57,929 bases of DNA from a virus, in IMG/VR virus record IMGVR_UViG_3300032050_000160, positions 1-57,929 of that record. One strand, given 5' to 3'. The position numbers and the translations under genes were made by a program. Positions 51,130-57,929 of this stretch are shown one piece after another (position 1 is the first letter of the stretch; each line of letters opens with the position of its first letter). Below the pieces are notes generated by a model. It was not told the origin of the DNA, did no database searches, and saw only the letters and a program-made list of their open reading frames with translations.

Positions 51130-53160
51130 CTACGAGATTTTTATTTCGCAAGCATCTGTAGTACAGTACATTTCGCCCTGTGCCTCCAGATTTTCTGCTC
51201 CATCATAAATTGCAGACCAATCGATCTTTTTAATCTGACCAATATATGAGTTATATTCCTCTTCAGTTATTTCAGTGTATGGTTGTTGTGGATACACCTT
51301 ATTTCCCATCGGCAAGAATGAAACTGCTTTTAACTGTCCTTCGTACATATGAAGTGCAGGCGCTATATGCTTTGTTTCAGTTTCCTTGTCAAATGAAAGC
51401 GTTACAGACACGCCGTTATCAGACCAGTATTTCTGAGCAGTAGCAGCAAGCGCAATCTTCTCAAATAATGTTACATCCTTTTCAGATCTTGCGTGACCAG
51501 AATGTACTGGGAAATATACGACAGTTGTATTCGCAGATACAAGGTCAGCCTCCATCTTATATCCAGCAGCCTTGAATAAGTGAATCATTGGATCTGTATT
51601 CCCAAAACGAATTGCTCTCAAGAAATAGTTTCCTCCAGGCGCCCAGTGAACTCCAGGTGTTGCGCCAGAAAGAATTGATACAGACCCTGATGGTTTAACA
51701 GTTGTGACTCTAATGGAATCACGAACGCACAACCACTCAGAATAGGAATGATCATATTTACGAATAGTCTCATATCCTTCGTCCATCCATTCACGCACAA
51801 CAGGCAAACCAAATTTGTCTGAGAATGAAGCAATACCTGTAAGTGATGTTCCGATACGACGATTACGCTGCATAATTCCATTTGTCTGTTGCCAGTGTGT
51901 TGGTATCAGCGTTACCGTCTTGCCATATAGATATGCAAACTTTAATGTCCGCAAGAAATCTTCTTTAGACTCATGACGATTTAAATGTACTTCAACCAAG
52001 GTACATAATTCGTATGATTCCAGTGGCTGCTCTGCACATGGATTAAATCCCATGACTCTATAATCTTTACCATCTGCAGGATCTTTTAAACGCCCGTAGT
52101 TTCTTGCAACATCTAACCATATAAAACCAGGTTCACCATTATTTGCTATTAGGTCTACATAGTCTTCGTACTTTGTACCTACCGTCGCAGAAATAGAGTT
52201 ATTTGACATCCATGCCCAGCCTGGATTTTCTGGATCAAATGAATTTCTTTCTGGGAAGGCCTCTGAATTCTTAAGATTCATAAAGTCTTGATCTTTAGCA
52301 TCACCCAAAGCCAGAGTTGCAGATCGTCTAACATTTCCTGATACCACACAGGTACCAATGAGGTTTACGATATCTACTATTGCTCTTGAGTCAAGGGTTT
52401 CTCCTGCTCTACCGCCGATTACAGACCTTATCTGCTTGTGTAGTTGAATAAGTGGTGCAGGACCGCTTGCCGTACCTCCAAAACCTTTAATAGGGGCACC
52501 CAAAGGCCTAATAAGGTCATAGTTAAATTCCTGAATATACATATTAGGCTTCAAAAACGAATTAATTAATAATCTAACAGACTCTACCCAACCTTCACGA
52601 GTATCTGGTATTTCATATACTTGTGGTGGTTCTGTTGGGCTATAGATAGAAAGTTTTTTCTCCCCGCCCAAGGTATCAAACCCTACACCTACACCCATCA
52701 TTAAGGCATCCATTACCCAACCAAATAATTGTCCTGGATCATTACGATCAATATCTTTGGTAGATACCATGGCGCAGTTTTGAAGTGCTGCGGAATTCTT
52801 CTTTTCCATTGTAAGCGCTGTTCCAAAAGACCAAAGCCCTCTTCCTGGCGGAGTCCACTTTAATTCAAATAAACGCTGATATGCCTCTTTTGCAGAAGCC
52901 TGTGCCTTGTAGTCATTCCAAGGTAGTCTGTTTTCTTTAGCGTGATTCTTTTGGGCTGAATACATACCCTCGATTACACGACGGCAAACCTCATACCATC
53001 TTTCCTTAGTTCCATCTTCCTTCATACGAGAGTAGGTACGAATAAATGTAATCTCTCCTAATGAATTACCCCCAGCATCTGCAAATCCAAATGGTGGTTC
53101 CTTTGATTTATACTCATTTATAAAATCTTCAGACAAATGAAAACTAAAAAAATCTGACAC
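51130..53160 (-). CDS. nrdJ: Ribonucleoside-triphosphate reductase, adenosylcobalamin-dependent (class II)
   Basis: This 676-aa enzyme makes dNTPs from NTPs using vitamin B12, in the cytoplasm. Landmarks are LQNCAMVSTKD (substrate-site Cys), GVGVGFDT, VVSGNVRRSATLALG, the radical motif GFNPCAEQPLESYE (about residue 370), and TTVKPSGSVSILSGATPGVH. The C-terminal pair Cys666 and Cys671 (MYCTTDACEI) would exchange electrons with a reductant. Length is close to other monomeric class II enzymes. The start is GTG with AAGGAG 7 nt upstream. It is placed among structural genes. Confidence 0.95.
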   Translation of the reverse strand: MSDFFSFHLSEDFINEYKSKEPPFGFADAGGNSLGEITFIRTYSRMKEDGTKERWYEVCRRVIEGMYSAQKNHAKENRLPWNDYKAQASAKEAYQRLFELKWTPPGRGLWSFGTALTMEKKNSAALQNCAMVSTKDIDRNDPGQLFGWVMDALMMGVGVGFDTLGGEKKLSIYSPTEPPQVYEIPDTREGWVESVRLLINSFLKPNMYIQEFNYDLIRPLGAPIKGFGGTASGPAPLIQLHKQIRSVIGGRAGETLDSRAIVDIVNLIGTCVVSGNVRRSATLALGDAKDQDFMNLKNSEAFPERNSFDPENPGWAWMSNNSISATVGTKYEDYVDLIANNGEPGFIWLDVARNYGRLKDPADGKDYRVMGFNPCAEQPLESYELCTLVEVHLNRHESKEDFLRTLKFAYLYGKTVTLIPTHWQQTNGIMQRNRRIGTSLTGIASFSDKFGLPVVREWMDEGYETIRKYDHSYSEWLCVRDSIRVTTVKPSGSVSILSGATPGVHWAPGGNYFLRAIRFGNTDPMIHLFKAAGYKMEADLVSANTTVVYFPVHSGHARSEKDVTLFEKIALAATAQKYWSDNGVSVTLSFDKETETKHIAPALHMYEGQLKAVSFLPMGNKVYPQQPYTEITEEEYNSYIGQIKKIDWSAIYDGAENLEAQGEMYCTTDACEIKIS

Positions 53161-53192
53161 TGTTGTTCTCCTTAAGAAACTGTAATTAGTAA

Positions 53193-53201
53193 AGTATACC
53201 A
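53193..53201 (-). promoter_or_regulatory. Extended -10 promoter (ribonucleotide reductase)
   Basis: TGGTATACT precedes a leader of about 32 nt with AAGGAG before the GTG at 53160. No clear -35 box is seen. Confidence 0.6.
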
Positions 53202-53248
53202 GAGTTTTTGCTTTTACAAAACTCTAATTGTATTATTTAGGTTTATGG

Positions 53249-53995
53249 TTAGATGTAACTCTTTTTTTTCCACATCATTCTTCGATAACCAGAATTAAAT
53301 ACTGATCTTACTTTGTTTACTATCTCTTTTACTTTTTCATTTTCTTTTTGATCTTTAATAATTTCAGAAACAAAGTCTTGTCTCATAAAAGGTATTACCT
53401 GAACCAATGGAGTTCCTTTTTGAACATATCCTCTAAAATCTTTTTTAACTAAAAATGATAGCAAACCATCAGATGGATAAGAATCAATATCTATAACTGC
53501 AGAAACCGCATATAACGGGGATACTTCGTGATGTTGTGGTTGTATAAAAAATGCACTTACTCCTTTACTTCCTTTTGCAACCCAGATAGGATTGATTCTA
53601 AAAATATGCTCAATATATTGATCTTTGTCTATTGGATAACCTTCTACTTGCTTAATATCATGAGTTCCTATCATTGGTTTTATACCAGAATTAGAAAATG
53701 ATTCCATTGCCTTTGGAATTTGAAAAACTTGTTTTCCATCAGTAGTATCAATATATATATCAAATGGTGCCTTAATTATGTACCCGCTTGAAAGCATATC
53801 TAAAAATGCAACGCACCTTTTAACAGTTAATCTTTGTACACCATCGATTGGCGTATCATTACCTTCATAAAAAGGTAGAATTTTTTTAAACCAGGATGGT
53901 ATTTCTTTGAATGCTGGAACTGGTTCTGGAAATAAATCTACAGTTTTTGGCATTGTAGATACAAATGATATTTTTGCAGATTTGTCTTTACTCAT
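53249..53995 (-). CDS. Conserved phage protein of unknown function
   Basis: This 248-aa protein contains PAFKEIPSWFKKILPFYEG, then VKRCVAFLDMLSSGYIIKAP, FRINPIWVAKGSKGVSAFFI and HHEVSPLYAVSAVIDIDSYP, and ends in a basic C-terminus (MMWKKKSYI). The combination SWFKK...CVAFLDMLSSGYII recurs, as I recall, in uncharacterised proteins of environmental phages. It lies between the ribonucleotide reductase and fibre genes. It has a leaderless-type promoter. No motif gives a reaction. Confidence 0.65.
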   Translation of the reverse strand: MSKDKSAKISFVSTMPKTVDLFPEPVPAFKEIPSWFKKILPFYEGNDTPIDGVQRLTVKRCVAFLDMLSSGYIIKAPFDIYIDTTDGKQVFQIPKAMESFSNSGIKPMIGTHDIKQVEGYPIDKDQYIEHIFRINPIWVAKGSKGVSAFFIQPQHHEVSPLYAVSAVIDIDSYPSDGLLSFLVKKDFRGYVQKGTPLVQVIPFMRQDFVSEIIKDQKENEKVKEIVNKVRSVFNSGYRRMMWKKKSYI

Positions 53996-54001
53996 ATTAA
54001 G

Positions 54002-54010
54002 AGTATATCA
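54002..54010 (-). promoter_or_regulatory. Extended -10 promoter, leaderless type (248-aa gene)
   Basis: TGATATACT is followed by CTTAAT and the ATG at 53995, with no Shine-Dalgarno sequence. Confidence 0.65.
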
Positions 54011-54030
54011 TAAGTTAAAAACTTCTGATA

Positions 54031-55608
54031 TTAGACTAGCGGATCTGGTCTATCAAATACTAACATCTTCTTAGTAAAGAAGTTATCATATGGCTCACAG
54101 TTAATAGATATCTTATTTAGATCCATATTTATTGTCTCTACCAAGGTTATATCAACAAAAGATCCAGTTTCTGGCGAAAAGATCTTATAACTTGTATCAA
54201 TATCTGCAGCACTTATAAATTTAGTTGCTGCTCCCTTTTGTACTAAAATATAGTGTGTTGTAGAGAATAAATCTCCATCAACATATATAAATTGGGATTC
54301 AGGAACAGTAGTCAAAGAAACAATCTGAGTTTCTACAATATCTTCAGAACTTAATGATAGAGTAGAAGAATCTACCTCCCAATTAACCCAATCTGAGTTT
54401 CCTGGATTTGGAATATTAAGTGCTAATAATGTATCTCCAACCTGTAATTCTCCAGCAGTCTTAGAAGAACCTGGTGCTCCAGGAATTAGAACTTCAGTTG
54501 TTGCTGCTAACGATATAGCAGAAAAAGCATATGCTCCGAATGCACCGAAGGCACCGAATGCACCGAACGCACCGAATGCACCGAAGGCACCGAAGGCACC
54601 GAATGCACCGAATGCACCGAAGGCACCGAAGGCACCGAATGCACCGAACGCACCGAACGCACCGAATGCGCCGAATGCACCGAACGCACCGAAGGCTCCA
54701 AACGGAGCAAAGCCGAATGGTGCAAATGAAAATGTTGTAACTGATCCAGAATTTGATGATGTTCCAGAAACTCCATTTGCATTGTCTGCTCTAACATTAT
54801 AAGTTTGTGCAGTTCCGCATTCCTGAGAAACAGTAACAGATGTGCTTCCTGTATTTCCAGATTTTCCGTCAGATGATGTCCAGTAATAATTTGTAATTGC
54901 CTTACCGCCATTATTAGGAGCATTCCAAGATACTGAATCATTACATTGATTTGCTATAGTGGATGCTGAAGGAGCACCTGGTGTATCTGGAACAGTTGTG
55001 ATAAGTATTCCACTAGATGCTGATGATGCTGCAGATGTTCCATTAGCGTTAGTTGCTGTAACAGTAAATGTCTGTGTTGATCCAGAGGAAAGTCCTGTTA
55101 CTGTTAATGGGGATGATGATCCTCCAATAGAAGGACCAGCACTTGCAGTTGCTGTATAAGAACTAATTGCCTTACCACCAGTTGCACCTGCACTAAAGTT
55201 AACAGTTGCAGCACCATTATTGAAAGGACGATTTGTTCCAACGTCAGCAACTGAAGAAATTGAAGGTGCTTGTGGAACAGTTGTTGCAGTAATAGAGTTA
55301 GATGCGCTTGATGGGCTTCCAGTTCCTGCTGCATTTGTTCCTGTAACTGTAAAGGTATATGAAGTATTAGACTGCAGACCTGTTACTGTTATTGGAGAAG
55401 ATGCACCTGTTGCAGTGTACCCTCCTGGAGAAGATGTAACTGTGTAAGATGTCGCTGCGTTAGGTCCAGTTGGAGTAAATGTTACTGTTGCAGCACCATT
55501 ATTATATGCTCTTCCTGTTCCAACATCTGTTGCTGTTCCTATCGTTGGTGCATAAGGTGCCAAAAAGTCATTTGCACTTTGGCTCATTCTACCTGCTTGC
55601 TTTGACAT
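54031..55608 (-). CDS. Fibronectin-III fibre protein with GAF repeat and degenerate Hint-like C-terminus
   Basis: This 525-aa virion protein has three fibronectin type III domains (about 17-110, 112-205, 208-295; each with TSYTFTVTGTN- or QTFTVTATN-like strands). A run of some eighteen Gly-Ala-Phe repeats follows (about 303-360), then a region resembling a Hint (hedgehog/intein) fold. The latter has TTEVLIPG, AGELQVGDTLLALNIP, VDGDLFSTTHYILVQKG and ISINCEPYDNFFTKKMLVFD. The usual first Cys is not present (SLAATTEV), and the final His-Asn is replaced by Phe-Asp, so self-splicing is unlikely. AAAGGAG precedes the ATG. Confidence 0.75.
   Translation of the reverse strand: MSKQAGRMSQSANDFLAPYAPTIGTATDVGTGRAYNNGAATVTFTPTGPNAATSYTVTSSPGGYTATGASSPITVTGLQSNTSYTFTVTGTNAAGTGSPSSASNSITATTVPQAPSISSVADVGTNRPFNNGAATVNFSAGATGGKAISSYTATASAGPSIGGSSSPLTVTGLSSGSTQTFTVTATNANGTSAASSASSGILITTVPDTPGAPSASTIANQCNDSVSWNAPNNGGKAITNYYWTSSDGKSGNTGSTSVTVSQECGTAQTYNVRADNANGVSGTSSNSGSVTTFSFAPFGFAPFGAFGAFGAFGAFGAFGAFGAFGAFGAFGAFGAFGAFGAFGAFGAFGAFGAFGAFGAYAFSAISLAATTEVLIPGAPGSSKTAGELQVGDTLLALNIPNPGNSDWVNWEVDSSTLSLSSEDIVETQIVSLTTVPESQFIYVDGDLFSTTHYILVQKGAATKFISAADIDTSYKIFSPETGSFVDITLVETINMDLNKISINCEPYDNFFTKKMLVFDRPDPLV
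54531..54699. repeat. 9-bp minisatellite encoding Gly-Ala-Phe repeats
   Basis: About eighteen tandem 9-bp units, read on the minus strand as GGT GCN TTC, lie in the fibre gene at 54031-55608. Variation is almost confined to the third base of the Ala codon (A, C or G), while GGT and TTC stay constant. The array keeps the reading frame; unit gain or loss would change the protein by three residues. Confidence 0.9.
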
Positions 55609-55631
55609 AGTTAATCTCCTTTAATTTATTA

Positions 55632-57365
55632 TTATGCTGATAAGTCTCCGAAGACCAGCCATCCACTTGAAGTTTTGATTGCTGTTGCAACTGAGTTAGT
55701 TGTTCTGAACTTTAATCCTGGAGTTCCTACAACGCTATTGGTTGAAGCAAATTGTGCTCCAGTACCAGAAGCCTGATAGAAATCAATAGATTGTCCAGTT
55801 GAGTAGCCTGTTGCAGGAAGTGTAATTGTTACTGCTCCTGTTAGAGGAATAAACTTATCCTGCTCTCCTGCTGCAATAGTTGCAGAGGATGAAATTGCTG
55901 TTGCAAATGTTGTAATAGAAGGTACACCAGCCTTTGCCTGTGTTCCATCAGAGAATACAATACCTGCTGCTGGCAAAGTTACTGTGCCAGTGAATGTTGG
56001 TGAATTGATTGGTGCTTTTGCTGCAAGGCTATTTGTAACTGTTGTAGAGAAGTTAGCATCATTTCCAAGCGCTGTTGCCAATTCATTTAATGTATTTAAT
56101 GCTGATGGTGCAGATGCAATTAGATCAGCAACTGCCCCAGTTACGAATGCTGTTGTAGCAATCTGAGTAGTATTAGTTCCTGCTGTTGCAGTTGGGGCAG
56201 TTGGAGTTCCAGTAAGTGCTGGAGATGCCAATGGTGCCTTTAGAGCAAGGTCGGAAGTTAGACCAGTAACATCAGCCTGTGCGACTGCTGCAGATGAGGA
56301 CAATACGCCAGAAGCATTTGTCTTAACATATCCTGCAGTTGAAAGTGGTGTTGTTACAGTTCCAGTAAATGTTGGCGATGCCAAAGGTGCCTTAAGATCA
56401 AGAGCAGCCTGTGTATCATCTGAAATTGGCTTATCTGCATCTGAAGTATTATCAACATTGCCTAAACCGACATCTGCCTTTACAAGTCCTGAAGGAGATG
56501 TAATAGTCTTATTAGTAAGAGTTTGAACTCCTGCTAAAGTTACAAGGTTTGCAGTATCTGCAATTCCATGTACGTTAGTCTGATCTGAGTTATGAGTAGA
56601 AACTGCACTATCTGCATATGCCTTTGTTGCAAGAGCAGAGGTATCTGCAATTCCATGAACATCTGTTGTATCATCATTATGTCCTGAAACTGCATTTGAA
56701 ATTGCAGTATTTCTTGTTGCAGCCTCTGATGTTAGTGCCGTATTTAATGCTGCTGCGGCTGATGCTAAGGTTGCTGCATCTCCTGCTGCTGCAGTTGCTT
56801 CTGCTGCAGACTGTGCAGCGTTAGCCTTTGAAGTAGCATCTGCTGCTGCTGCAGCGATTGCTGCTGCTTCTGCAGCGTTAGCCTTTGTAGTAGCATCTGA
56901 TGATGCTGCATTTTGTGCTGCTGTTGCTGCTGTATTTACAAAAGTTTGTGTTGCAAGTGCTGCTGTATCAGCAATACCATGAACACTTGTTGTTGCACTT
57001 GTATGATTTGTTACTGAATCAACACCAGCCTTTTGTGAAAGAGCATTTGTTATTGTTGAAGCAAATGAAGAATCACTATTAATTGCTACTGCTAACTCAT
57101 TTAAAGTATTAAGTGCTGCAGGTGCTCCTGCAACTAAGTTGTTTACTGCTGTAGCGACCTTTGAATCAATTGTTGACTCAATCGCTGTTGTATCAAAATC
57201 TGACGCATCTGCGAAATAGGAGAGAGCAGACCAGGCAGATGATCCATTACCCATCTTGAATTTGCCAGTATCTGTTTCAAATCCGATTTCTCCTGCTGCT
57301 AAAATTGGGTTTGCGCTAGTCCACTGTGCTGCGGTTCCTCTGCGCTGTTGCATTCTTGTTGCCAT
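55632..57365 (-). CDS. Tail fibre protein with Mtd-like N-terminus
   Basis: This 577-aa protein opens MATRMQQRRGTAAQWTSANP, then ILAAGEIGFETDTGKFKMGN, the pattern of the N-terminal domain found in phage tropism determinants. The middle is an Ala-rich coiled coil with VHGIADTxALAT repeats at least three times and the phage fibre repeat LKAPLASPTFTGTV several times. The C-terminus is beta-rich and may be a receptor-binding head. There is no reverse transcriptase or variable repeat pair. AAGGAG precedes the ATG. Confidence 0.82.
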   Translation of the reverse strand: MATRMQQRRGTAAQWTSANPILAAGEIGFETDTGKFKMGNGSSAWSALSYFADASDFDTTAIESTIDSKVATAVNNLVAGAPAALNTLNELAVAINSDSSFASTITNALSQKAGVDSVTNHTSATTSVHGIADTAALATQTFVNTAATAAQNAASSDATTKANAAEAAAIAAAAADATSKANAAQSAAEATAAAGDAATLASAAAALNTALTSEAATRNTAISNAVSGHNDDTTDVHGIADTSALATKAYADSAVSTHNSDQTNVHGIADTANLVTLAGVQTLTNKTITSPSGLVKADVGLGNVDNTSDADKPISDDTQAALDLKAPLASPTFTGTVTTPLSTAGYVKTNASGVLSSSAAVAQADVTGLTSDLALKAPLASPALTGTPTAPTATAGTNTTQIATTAFVTGAVADLIASAPSALNTLNELATALGNDANFSTTVTNSLAAKAPINSPTFTGTVTLPAAGIVFSDGTQAKAGVPSITTFATAISSSATIAAGEQDKFIPLTGAVTITLPATGYSTGQSIDFYQASGTGAQFASTNSVVGTPGLKFRTTNSVATAIKTSSGWLVFGDLSA

Positions 57366-57408
57366 TTATCTCTCCTTGTGGTATTTCTACCGTTTTATTT
57401 CTGTGCTT

Positions 57409-57417
57409 ATTATAACA
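57409..57417 (-). promoter_or_regulatory. Extended -10 promoter (tail fibre gene)
   Basis: TGTTATAAT stands about 43 nt before the ATG at 57365, with AAGGAG close to the start codon. Confidence 0.6.
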
Positions 57418-57423
57418 TCAATT

Positions 57424-57879
57424 TTAGTTGAAGTTATCTGTTGCGCTACCACCATCATAAACCAAAGTCCATGAGTTGGTATTATAGGATCCCGCATCTA
57501 CTGGGGTTCCTTGTGGATCATTAAAACTACCGCCACTTATAAACTGAGATACTATGAAACCAGTTCCATCGATAGCAGTATCGTGAATGTGATCTGGTAG
57601 ACCCAATGTATCATCAATTGATGCCATTGTAATCCATGATCCAGAATAATAAACATTAACTCTTGATGTTAATGTGTCAAACCACAAATCACCGTTATCT
57701 GGTGTAGAGGGAGCGGTAGCCCCAACTTCCATACCGCCTACTACTGAGTCAACATATGCCTTAGTAGCAGCGTGGGTACCTAATGTAGGAGTTGCTACAT
57801 CTACTGTACCTCCGAAACTTCCGCCACCAGTGACGATAAGTCCATTTTTAACCTTGAAGTCTTTATTGACTGTTGCCAA
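57424..57879 (-). CDS. Short tail fibre or virion protein
   Basis: This 151-aa protein starts best at TTG 57879, 8 nt after GGGAG, giving MATVNKDFKVKNGLIVTGGG; a GTG at 57888 is an alternative. MATVNKDFKVKNGL resembles the N-terminus of many environmental phage structural proteins. THAATKAYVDSVVGG is the usual fibre repeat phrase, and GDLWFDTLTSRVNVYYSGSW is a typical fibre strand module. It is the first gene in the transcription direction inside this window. Confidence 0.7.
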   Translation of the reverse strand: MATVNKDFKVKNGLIVTGGGSFGGTVDVATPTLGTHAATKAYVDSVVGGMEVGATAPSTPDNGDLWFDTLTSRVNVYYSGSWITMASIDDTLGLPDHIHDTAIDGTGFIVSQFISGGSFNDPQGTPVDAGSYNTNSWTLVYDGGSATDNFN

Positions 57880-57929
57880 GATTACCACTCCCTCTTTTTA
57901 TTTATTTTGTTATGCTAAAAGCGTTCCGA

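Noticed and set aside
54531-54699. CRISPR-like direct repeats
   Set aside because: Units are 9 bp without spacers, in frame inside a fibre gene, so it is a coding minisatellite.
55632-57365. Diversity-generating retroelement target (Mtd-like N-terminus)
   Set aside because: No reverse transcriptase gene and no template/variable repeat pair is seen; the Mtd N-terminal domain is common in ordinary fibres.
1-57929. tRNA, rRNA, integrase or lysogeny repressor genes
   Set aside because: No gap is long enough for a tRNA plus flanks that also shows cloverleaf arms. No recombinase motif or repressor/Cro-like pair was found in any gene.

Overview
The window looks like the (nearly) complete genome of a tailed double-stranded DNA phage with siphovirus-type genes. 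It is about 58 kb, AT-rich and densely packed, and every convincing gene lies on the minus strand, so transcription runs from high to low coordinates. No integrase, excisionase, repressor, tRNA or rRNA is visible, so a lytic lifestyle is the simplest reading. The probable host is a low-GC actinobacterium, such as a freshwater Nanopelagicales-type organism. This rests on a phage-encoded secreted protein (3873-5021) whose signal peptide and Ala-rich coiled-coil tail resemble, from memory, surface proteins of that group, plus actinophage-like structural genes and several apparently leaderless promoters. The host call is inference.

Layout in transcription order. (1) 57879-53249: tail fibre and adhesin genes, including a fibre with an Mtd-like N-terminus and a fibronectin-III protein with a Gly-Ala-Phe minisatellite and a degenerate Hint-like C-terminus. 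An uncharacterised 248-aa protein follows. (2) 53160-51130: a B12-dependent ribonucleotide reductase. (3) 51109-39008: a very large LamG-like virion protein, a pre-portal protein, portal, a prohead protease fused to a scaffold (with a nested scaffold start), major capsid, connector and tail-completion proteins, and major tail protein. (4) 38940-21262: two paralogous tail assembly chaperones, a 2999-aa tape measure protein, distal tail and hub proteins, and small tail-tip proteins. (5) 21262-8365: DNA metabolism. This block holds small DNA-binding and zinc proteins, DnaB-type helicase, primase, putative SSB, PolIII alpha (DnaE), MazG-like pyrophosphatase, RecA-like recombinase, a PD-(D/E)XK-like protein, a 2OG-Fe(II) oxygenase, Cas4-like nuclease, RuvC-like resolvase and an Nmad1 protein. 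(6) 8349-5048: an SGNH-like protein, then small and large terminase. (7) 5021-66: two secreted, probably cell-surface proteins, a lysis cassette (small membrane proteins, lipoprotein, CHAP endolysin) and an HslV/proteasome-like Ntn hydrolase.

Regulatory structure is unusually legible. At least fourteen intergenic sites carry an extended -10 box, TGnTATA(A/C)T, on the minus strand. At six genes the box ends 6-7 nt before the ATG with no clear Shine-Dalgarno sequence, which predicts leaderless mRNAs. At the others a short leader with a Shine-Dalgarno sequence follows. Three strong intrinsic terminators (after the major capsid, major tail and surface-protein genes) are each followed at once by such a promoter. 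If the two window ends are joined, a short ORF reads through the junction, which would fit a circularly permuted genome.
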